From Petaurus breviceps papuanus (Eukaryota > Chordata > Mammalia > Diprotodontia > Petauridae), in contig JAMXIF010001119.1 of the NCBI GenBank assembly GCA_028583685.1, forward strand, positions 3,521,097 to 3,585,096: a stretch of 64,000 bases of DNA. Direction: 5' to 3'. A program made the translations under genes and the position numbers. The notes beneath the pieces are model-generated. The model searched no databases and was not told where the DNA came from. It saw nothing but the letters and a program-made list of their open reading frames with translations. Shown piece after piece: positions 1-10,700 of this stretch. Positions within the stretch are counted from its first letter, which is position 1. Each line of letters begins with the position of its first letter.

Positions 1-545
1 CTATTAATATTTTTGTGTATGTGGGTCTTTTACTTCTTTCTATTCTTTCTTTGGGGTTATAACCAAGTAGTGTTATCACTGGGTCAGAAAGAATGAACGA
101 TTTAGTGAGTTTTGGGGTAGAGTTCCAAATTGCTTTCCAGAATGATTGGATCAATTCATAGCTCCAGTAACAGCGTATTAGCTTGCTTGTCCTTCTGCAG
201 TACTTCCAGACATTTCCACTTTTCTTTCTTTGTCATCTTTGTGAATCTGATGACTATAAAGTGGAACCTCAAGGTTGCTTTAATTTGTATTTTTCTTTTT
301 ATTAGTGAGTTTGAAGATTTTTTTCATATAGTGGTTAATAGATTGCATATTTTCCTTTTTGAGAACAGGTTGTTCATATATTTTGGATTGGATATATATC
401 ATCAATTGGAAAATAGTTCTTATGTTATATTTTAATAAATTTTCTATATATTTTGGATATTGGATCTTTATCAGAGAAGTTGTAAAAATTTTTCCCTAGT
501 TAATTGTTTCTTTTCTAATTTTAATTGCATTTATTTGGGTTGTAC
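1..545 (-). mobile_element. Marsupial L1 LINE 3' part (antisense)
   Basis: The + strand reads as the complement of the marsupial L1 ORF2 C-terminus: a poorly conserved form of the 'pre-C-terminal' block (agttccaaattgctttccag, then ggatcaattcatagctcc). The 3' end lies before the window and the 5' truncation is near 545. It is clearly diverged and has no long open frame. Confidence 0.8.
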
Positions 546-801
546 AACAACTCATTAGAATTTCCAAAAGCTATAGAGGTCAAATAGAATGAAACCTGAG
601 AGAATACATTGGATTTAACATTTAATACTAATTGATTTGCAACTTCAGAAATGTATGAAAATTTGGTCACTATTTCTTATTAACTGGTTAGCAATAGGAT
701 ATATAATAATTTAATGTAGCTTTTCTAATTGCCAGTTCATTTTGGCTGTTTTATACTGGAAGCATAAAATACATCTGAGAAACATTTTTTTTTTAATTTA
801 G

Positions 802-873
802 GCAGAAGCAGACTGCCTTGATATTCTGGAAAAGTACCGAGGAAAGTGTAAACCTACCTTTCTTTTTTATGCA
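802..873 (+). CDS. NME9: NME9 exon: thioredoxin-fold segment
   Basis: Acceptor ttta|g at 800-801 and donor gtgagt from 874. It encodes 24 codons, AEADCLDILEKYRGKCKPTF then LFYA, phase 0 at both ends. It contains the Pro-Thr of the thioredoxin cis-proline loop. It is the first NME9 exon visible in the window. Confidence 0.93.
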
Positions 874-3800
874 GTGAGTATTTTTCTAAAAGCAAGGTTA
901 TCAGTATTATGTGTCATTAGAAATATTCAGATTAAAGAAAGTTTATTTCATTTCGTACATATTTTAGATAGAATTCACACTTTTATGTTATTGCTATACA
1001 ACAACAAAACTAATGATTGAAGATGACTCAGTCAAGTTTTTGGTAAACACATAACACACAATAGAAAAAAACAGTTAACTACATTGGCTTTCTCATTGGA
1101 CTGCTTTAAATAATAAATTAAATAATTCATAGTTCTTTGTAAATTGTAAAATGTTGTTGTTCAGTTGTTAAGTTATGTCCGACTCTTTGTGACTCCATGG
1201 GCCATGGCACACTAGGCCCTTACTCCTCTATTATCTCTTGAAGTCTGTCCAAGTTCATGTTCATTTTTTCCATGATACTATCTGTCCATCTCATTCTCTG
1301 CCATTCTCTTTTCTTTTTGCTTTCAATCTTTCCCAATATCAGAGTCTTTCCCAATGAATTTCATCTTTTCATTACGTGACCAAAGTTTTAGCTTCCATAT
1401 TTTACTTTTTAGTGAATGGCCTAAATTAATTTCTTTAAGTATTATCTTTAATACTTATATCATTAATACAATTTTTAAGGCATCTGACCTCCTTACTGTC
1501 CAAGGGACTCTCAAAAATCTTTTCCAGCACCACGATTTGAAAGTATCAGTTCTGCAGCACTCAACTTTCCTTATAGTCCAACTCTCATGGTCATATGTTA
1601 CCACTGGGAAAACCATAGCTTTGACTATATGGACCTTTGTCAGCTAGGTGATGCCTTTGCTTTTTAGTGCTGTTTAGATTTGCCTCAAAGGAGAAAGTGT
1701 CCTTTAATTTCATGGCTGCAGTTGTTATCTGCAGTGATCTTTGGGTTCAAGAATATAAAATCTGATACTGCTTCCATTTCTTTTCCCTCTATTTGCCAGG
1801 AAGAATTGAGACCAACTGCCAAGATTTTAATGATGTTAAACTTTTTTTTGATGTTAAACTTTAAGTCAGCTTTTACACTCTCCTCTTTCACTCTCATCAA
1901 AAGACTTCTTAATTCCTCTTCACTTTCTGCCATCAGAGTGGCATCATCTGCATATCTGAGATTGTTGGTATTTCTCCTGACAAACTTAATTCCAGATTTT
2001 GATTCATTTAGCCTGGCATTTTGCATGATGTTCTTTGTATATAATTTAAACAAATAAGGTGCCAATATGTAGCCTTGTCTTTTTTTCCCCAAAATTATAC
2101 TATTTTATTTTCCAATCTTAAACTAATCAGTTGTTTCAAGTTCAGTTCTAACTGTTGCTTCTTGACCTTTGTACAGGTATCTCAGATGATCTGGTATTCC
2201 CATGTCTTTGAAGACTAGGTACATTTTGTTGGGATCCATACAGTAAAAGGCTTTAGTGTAGTCAATGAAGCAGAAGTAAATGTTTTTTTTCTGGAATTCC
2301 CCTGCAGTCTCTATAATCCAGAGAATGCTGGCAATTTGGTATCTAGTTCCTTTGCCTCTTTGAAAACCAACCTGTTCTTCTGGTAATTCTTGATTTACAT
2401 ATTGTGGGAGCCTAACTTGCAGAATCTTAAGCATAACCTTGTAGGGGTGTGAAATGAATATAATTGTTTGACAATTTGAATATTCTTTAGTATTGCCCTT
2501 CTTTAGGATTGGAACAGAAACAGATCTTTACTAATCCAGTGACCACTGTTGTGTTTTCCACATTTGTTGGCATATTTAGTGCAGCACTTTAATAATATCA
2601 TCTTTTAGGGTTTTAAATAGCTCAGTTGAAATTCCATCACCTCAACTAGCCTTATTATTAGCAATGCTTCCTAAGGCCCACTTGACATCATTTTCCAGGA
2701 TATCTGGGAATGGATATATGGATATTTGACTCTAGATCAGTAACCACACCATTGTGGTCATTGGTGATGTTAAGATCATTTTTGTTTAGTTTTTTTTGTG
2801 TATTCTTGCCACCTCTTCTTCATCTCTTCTAGTTCTGTTAAATCCCTACTTTTTTCCTGCCTATTTTCATACCCATTTTTGCATAAAACTTTCCTTGGAT
2901 ATCTCTAATTTTCTTGAAGAGATCTCTTATCTTTCCCATTCTGTTGTTTTCTATTTATTTGCATTGCTCATTTAAGAAAACCTCCAGGTCTCTCCTTGCT
3001 ATTCTCTGGAATTCTGCATGCAGTTGCATGTACCTTTCCCTTTCTCCTTTCTCTTTCATGTTCCTTCTTTCCTCAACTATTTGCAAAGCCTCATCGGATA
3101 GCCATTTTTCTTTCTTGCTCTTATTTTTCTTTGGAATGTTTTTTGTTGCTGCCTCTTGTGCAAATGGTAAAATGTACACTGATCTGAATTGTTATTGTTA
3201 TAGGGAAGTGGCTTTAAGGCATGAAGTAGGTCTTATTGAGGGTGCCTCTGGTGTAGAGAAGTTAGGGCAAGATGAAGCTAGTTGGCACTTATGGAGCTCA
3301 GCAGAGTGGCAGCTTTTGAGGAGATACAAAATGGAAGAAGCACCAAAGGAGAATCTCTACAACTTCATGATTTATCCCAAGGTTGTTTCCTCAAACATTG
3401 TCTTATTCTAAGTAAAAGGCATCTGCATTACCATCTTAAAATTGACTAATAAAAATAAAATAAAAGGCATTTTCACCAGTGATTTAATTATTTCAACTGG
3501 TAATTTTACCATTTATTCTAGGGTGGAGAATTAGTGGCTGTGGTAAGAGGAGCAAATGGACCTTTACTGCATAAAACTATTCTAGATCAGCTGGAGGCAG
3601 AAACTAAGGTTTTGGAACAAGGCATTGAACGGAAAGTGGTAATTGAATGATCTTAACTTCTGAAATTCTAAACTCTAAACAGTCTACCATGTATAATACA
3701 CTAGTATACTCTAACACAAGTCTTTTCCTTTTCAAATATTCTTATAGCTTTTAATAGGGAAAGTCCATGCAATTCAGTCATTCAGAGTGATTAATCTTCC

Positions 3801-5178
3801 AATTTAAATATAGAGACCAAGGCTCACTCTGAGATAGGGTTTGCTGCATCATACCAAAGCACCAAGTCCTTTTAGAGTGAAGCCATATGTTTGCCCAGAA
3901 GTGTCTTGGGCACAGACCCAGCACTCCCTGACGTATGCTGTAGCCAGAATAGACCAAGAGAAACTCTTGTTTACTTCCCATTACATGTATTTAAAACTTT
4001 CCTTTCATGCTTAATTCAACAAAATTCTATCTATTCAACTAGACTGGTTATTATTCCATTCCCTTCAATTCAATAGCATCTCAACTCCCTTTAACCAATT
4101 AAATCTCAAGTATCAGAACTCTTTCTGGAACACTTGGTAGATACAGAATGGAATATAAAGCTATAGAATTAAGCATTTTAAGAGCAAGTCTCCCAAATGA
4201 TTAGGTATACTTAACAAAGTCAGAAATGAAGATTTGCAGCCCAATAAAAATTTTGTGGTAGACCCATAGAACCCTGGGCTTAATTTCCATGTTGTTCAAG
4301 AATCTATTCAATCAAACTGGGAGATAATTTCCTTTCATTTAAAAACTGTATCCTTCTACTTCTCAAAATAACAAGTATTCTTTGTTAACTTGAACTCATG
4401 ATGATTTATAAGTAAGAAAACAAAACAAAATATGAATTTAAAATCACGCATTGAGTTTTTAAAATATTAAATTATCTTACTATTTTAATGGAATGGGATG
4501 ACATCAAATACTGTACTAAAAATATTTTATGTAAAAAGAGGAAATTGGTATTTGCCCTGATGAAAACATCATAAGGTACTGAAAGAAACTTGATTTCCCA
4601 CTATGGCCCAAATTCTAACAATCCAGGTGGGAAAGATTTGTTATTTTATTGCTTCCTGACCTAGATAGTTATCAGCTTAATTTTTTCCTCTAAATTTCAA
4701 ATTATTTTCTTTTGGAATATTTGGTATCTTGTTAACTTTTTGCTTCTATTTTTTCTTGTTTTTAATTCTATTGATTCTTTTTTTCCCCTATTGATTAAAA
4801 AAAAATAGATACTACACAATATCTAAAGATATACTTCTGGTTTTCCTCTATTACCTATAGAGTCAAGACTTTTAAAATTCTCAAGAAAAGTGAAGTCCAA
4901 ATTTTAGGTTATCCAATCTGTATTTTGTTTTCCTTAGTAATTTTCTTTTCCATAGAATAAGGCTTGGGGATGCAATGGGGTGACTTCTTTGCCCTTGTAC
5001 CAGATAGATTTAGTATGATTTATCTGATTACTTGTCTTAATAAAAGATGTATATTAGATTAAAGATGCAGCTCTCTCCATTGAAGAAGAAATTGTTTCCC
5101 AAGACCAGGAATATGCAGAGGCAGATGAAGTAGGTAAGTAGGATTCAGTTCCAATAGCATTAACAGACATGGGAAAGA

Positions 5179-5216
<38 letters not shown>

Positions 5217-7656
5217 CTAGATAGATACTAAAGGAAATAATAATTTAAAATAACAGCTTAGATGGTTACATCTTCCCCTCAAGGTCCTACTGGACCCTTG
5301 AAGGGCAGCAGAACTCTTCTGATGAAATAGGTTTCTGGTGTGGTTGTTTCCAATATCAAGTGATGTTGATTATTGCCCCAATATCATTCGCCAATGATTA
5401 ACACTCCTGCTATCAATTTAACTAATTAATATCAATTAGCTTTTACAAAGCTAATTTTACTGAAAAGCTATAGCAAGAACTAAAGTACAAAAACACCACC
5501 ATCCCCCAAACCAAGCCAGCTCTTCCCTGCACACACCTTGGTACCTGGGGAGAGTGAGCTCAAGCTTAAAGCAATTGCTGCAAAACATTTCCCCCACATA
5601 TTTCAATTCTGGGTGCATCATAGCCATCAGATAAGTCACTCCTTTGCTTTCAGATCATGGTGTCTCGGATGCTGAACTGATGCATTGCTGGGCTGGGTCA
5701 GATAGGTCATTGTTCAAGGCTATAATCGTTACAGCTGCTGGTAAACTCTGCTGGTTCTTCAGATTTTTCAAAACTAACAAGGCCATCCTACCTACAATTA
5801 TCTTTTACCTACGAATAGAAAAGGAAAGACATAATAGAGGAAAAAAAAAAACACCCCACAGGCACCATATGTTCCAGGCCACATGGCACCCTGGTGGCTT
5901 ATTCCTACGAATTCCCTGCAGCAATTTTTGCCTTACTCAAAACTAGGGAAGAAAGAGATCAATTTGGCTGATAGTAGATGTTCATTTCCATTTGGGATAT
6001 AAGGAAAATTTCTCCAGGGGTTCCTTTATGGAGAGGGATCTCCTTGGTTTTTCAGACAAATTTGCCTTGGTTTTCTATACCAAATTGCAGCTGAAAGTTT
6101 CCCCAATGCAACCCTGCCATGGCAATGATAATCCCAAAGTAATTCCATCCTCATTCTATAATAGAAAAATAATTCCAGTTTGAGAATAGAAAAAACAGAT
6201 TAGATAACCCCTGAACAGGTATGAAGTTCCCTAGAAAAAGAATTAAGCACTTGAGGTTGACTACTCGGGCTTTCTAGGCCAACAGGCAAACTAAGTCCCA
6301 TGGATCTGCAATTCATTACAATCTCAGACAAATTCATGTCACAAATAAGGTAGTCCAAGACTGATTAAAAGGTAAAAGGGGGGAAATGAGCATCAGCTCA
6401 GTGAGTATCAGCCAGGAATCAGTATTTTAGAAACATAAAATCCATACTTCTCACATCAGGTACAATACTAGGTTATAATAATACAATACATCATATTTTA
6501 GGAAATACATTGGCAAAAAAGATTACATATAGAATTAGTTGACTAGGGTGGTAAGGAGGCCTCCTTGTAAAATGATGATGATGTCTGCCCTGATAGAAGG
6601 TAAGCTCCTTGAAGATACAGACAATTTCACTTTGTTTTTTTAAAATTCACAGAACACAGTTAAGTGTTTGGCTCATTGTAGGCACTTAATAAATGATAGC
6701 TGATTGATTGACTCCATATGAGTATTGCCTGAAGAAAAGAATGCTTAGAAGGGAAAGGGTGGCTGTTCTTCAAGCATTTGATAGGTTGCCTGGCATATAG
6801 AAAGAGACTGTTGTTGAGTCATTTCAATCATGTCTAACTATTCATGATCCCATTTTGAGGTTTTCTTGGCAAAGATAATGGAGCGACTTGCCATTTCCTT
6901 CTCCAGCTCATTTGAAGGATGAAAAAAATGAGGCAAACAGGATTAATGACTTAACCAGGGTCACACAGCTAATAAGATTCTGAGGCAAGATTTGAACTTT
7001 GATATGCCTGACTCTGGGCCCTATGCTCTATCCGCTGTGCCACCTGGCTGCCCCTAAAGTAATTAGTCTTGCTCTTTTAGACCCCAGGGGTCAAAACTAG
7101 GAGTAATGGGAGGAACTGCAGAGAAGTAGATATTGATTCAGTATAAAGAAAAACTTCCTAACAACTAGATCTTTCTAAAAATAGAATAGGGTACTCAAGA
7201 GGTGAAGAGTTCCCTGTCTCTCAAGGTCTTCAAGTGGAAGCATAATAGCCATTTGTCAAATATATTGAAATCTCCAGAGGATAAAATCCTTATTGAAGTT
7301 CAGGTTTTCTTTAAATTCCTTTTAGTGTCACTTGAAAAATCCTGCACACTGGCAATTATTAAACCAGATGCTGTGGCACATGGGAAAGTGGATGAGATCA
7401 TCCTGAAGGTAAGAATAGCAATAGATATACACCAGAACTGTAGCAATATCTTCTTGGGTGAATTGGAAGATGCTTGGAAGGACAATTGGTATACTTTAAA
7501 GAGTATTAGACCAAGAACTAGTACCTGAATACTAATCTGGATAACTAACTAGCTACCTAATTAACTATTTAACTTGTTGACAATTTGAACTTTGGCACCT
7601 TACTGTGGGTTTTAGTTTTCTTATTTATTCATTCATTCATTCATTCATCTATCTAA

Positions 7657-7727
<71 letters not shown>

Positions 7728-10700
7728 GCCTGCCTGTCTATGTATGTATGTATGTATGTATGTATGTATGTATCTATCTATCTATCTATCTATCTATCTA
7801 ATCTACCTACCTATCTGTCTATTTCTTTCTCTTTCTTTCTTTTGGAGTGTTGACTTAATCAGCAAAGCTGCCTGGGAATATCAGCACCATGGACAAATCC
7901 CAACAGTTCCAGGAACAGACCAAAAGGAAAAAGATGAAGAAGGAATTTATTGGGAGGTGAAGGGCTACTAGAGTATACGAAGAAATGTTTGATAATAGTT
8001 GAGGACTAGTGAAAATCGAGGAAGGGAAAAACTATGTGCCTAGCACATAGTTGGCACTTGATTTAGTACTACCTGATAAGCACTTTACACATATTACCAC
8101 ATTTGACCACTTGAAAATGATACCTGATTACCTTCACCTTAAAAAAATCCTCTCAATTATGTATCCTATTTAAATATAATGGTTAATAATTATGGTAAAG
8201 TTCTACATTATTAGTTATATTTTTTCTAGTTTGAAGTTGTACTTTTAGTTTTAAAAATATAAGAAAGGGGTACCATTCTCAGGTAACCACGTCTGTAGGA
8301 AAACATGCTAATTGTTAGGATTATGAAGCTTTAGTTAAAGAACCACCATCAATATGGCGGTAGTATATATAGATTACAGGTGTAATATGAAGAAATATCA
8401 ACTTTGGGAGCTCTAGTCTTAAAGAATCAAACCTAAATGATGTCAAATGTCATAGTAAGTAACAAACATGTCAATAATTTCTTAGCCTCTTCAGGAAAGC
8501 TCAGCTTTAGGCTACACTACAATTGGACTAAATGAACAACTATGGAAATGTGTCAGTTGCACCATTATGTCAGGCCATCTCCATACCTCCTCTAAAGATT
8601 CACTGGGAGCTAAATTAATTAGATTTCTCACAGGAAGAATAAGTGCCTGAAAAGAGCTGTTCTAGAGGAACATTTGGGGTGTCCTCTTTGACTGACTAGG
8701 ACTTTTCGAAAGATGTTATAGACATATAGATGTTATCTCCAGGTGGAGGAAAAAGTTTTGTTGATAACTGAGCCATGGAGTTTTGATGAAACCACTCAAA
8801 CCCCTTAGATAGTTTGGAAAATGCAGATAGTCAAATGAAGGTAACTGGAAGCTGAAGTGTTGTAACTCAAGCCATCCTGGTCCACTTGTGTTGAATTTCT
8901 TGTAATATAATTCTCATTAAGGATTTAGTATAAGAAATGCTTGTTATGTTCAACCAGTGTTCCATCCAGATTGCTAGTCTATCTTTACAGGCATATCAAG
9001 GTAAAAGTTGGGGAAGCATGGTGGTTTGATCTAATTCTCAAAGATTATGGATAGACCCTAAACTGTCATAATTTTCCCTTAATAGCCTGTTATAAATCTA
9101 GCACTCATGGTAAATCTATTGATGTTTTTCTTGCTTGCACACTCACTTGGGACAAAGGATTCAGTATATCTTAGTGTTTGCTTGATTCAATTTCCTTGCC
9201 CCTACAACATCTTACTAATTAATTCAATCCAGCAAACATTATGCATGTGAGGTAATATGTAATATTATGGGGACACAGCAACGAAAATGAAAAATTGTAA
9301 CCTACTTTGGAGGAGCTTATATAAGACTACTGAATGTTACACTCTGCTATGAGGAAAGTGAATTCAGGTTTGATTTATAACCTCAAGATAAGTTATCCTC
9401 CCTCTGCATGCCACAGATCCAGGAAGCTGGGTTTGAGATTTTAGCTAATGAAGAAAGAATCATGACAGAGTCTGAAACAAGATATCTCTATCAAAAGAGA
9501 TCTGAAGAGGTCAGTTCTATTTCTTTCTTTGTTTGGAAGTTCTCATTTCTCTCTCTCTTTCTTTGTGGTGGTTGAAGTCTGGATCAATTTAGATTAGCAG
9601 GAATACTAAGAAAGTACAAAGTAAATATGCTATAAACTGTAATAATTTATAGACTATTGGAATCCAACATATTTCAAATCTACTAAACTTAGTGATATTA
9701 GAGGGGGTATCATGGTGTGATGAGATTGAAAAGATGGTATCATTTACATGGCAATAGATTTCCGTTTCATTGCCATCAAGAATTTATATTAAGGGGCGGC
9801 CAGGTAGCACAGCAAGTAAGAGCACCAGCCCCAGAGTCGGGATGACCTGGGATCTAATCTGGGCTCTGATACTTAGCACCACACCCAAAAATAACTGGCT
9901 GTAACCTTGAGCAAGTTACTTAACCCCAATTGCTTTAAAAAATAAAAAAAAAAGAATTTATATTAAATGCTTACCATGTGCAAAGCACTGTGATTGACTT
10001 TGGGTATACGTAAAAGTGCAAATCACAGTCTTTGTCCTCAAGAAACTTATAGATTAGATAGATATTGAAAGAATAACTTGTAATGTGAGGTAGTATATGT
10101 AAGGTGTCTAATGAGTATTAAATTAATAAGACTAAATGCTACAAGAATTCAGAATAACAAGAGGTCATCCACCTTGGCTGGTAAGGTGGAGGTTTCATAG
10201 AGGAGGAGAGACTTAGAAACTCATAATTTGACAGAGGCAGTGGAGATAATCTACTTCAACTGTTACCTGTAGGAAAGATCTTTTCTATATCATCCCCAAT
10301 ATTAAAATGTTTCTTCTATTTAAATTAGCAATGCTTGTGATAACCAATTTAAGGGACCATAAAAGTGCAAAACTGAGAAATATGTAAGCTAGAGGGAAAG
10401 TGAGATCTTTAACCACTAAGTTTTAATAAACTTTGGATGAAATAGAAAAAATAAGATATCTGATTGCTATAGTTGCCAGAGCTATATTTTAAGTTTTAAT
10501 GATTTAATATTGCTCTAAGACTTTTGGGACACTCCATACTTTGATGGTTCTCTTACTTTCTAGAAACAGAAGGGGAAAAACTATAGCTTTCTTAGACTTC
10601 CTTGCATACATACCACTACCATAAATTGTTGGGTAAATTTGGCATCATTGTATTTTAGGAAATCTTTGAAAAACTAGTTCAGCACATGTCAAATGGACCA

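Noticed and set aside
1685-2434. YADD reverse-transcriptase motif that might suggest a retrovirus or group II intron
   Set aside because: The surrounding motifs and the 3' tail are those of an RTE/BovB non-LTR LINE; there are no LTRs, protease or integrase.
5457-5946. Possible extra NME9 exon or separate gene
   Set aside because: The frames show no similarity to NME9, and the exons at 5058 and 7326 already join in phase with a split Val codon.
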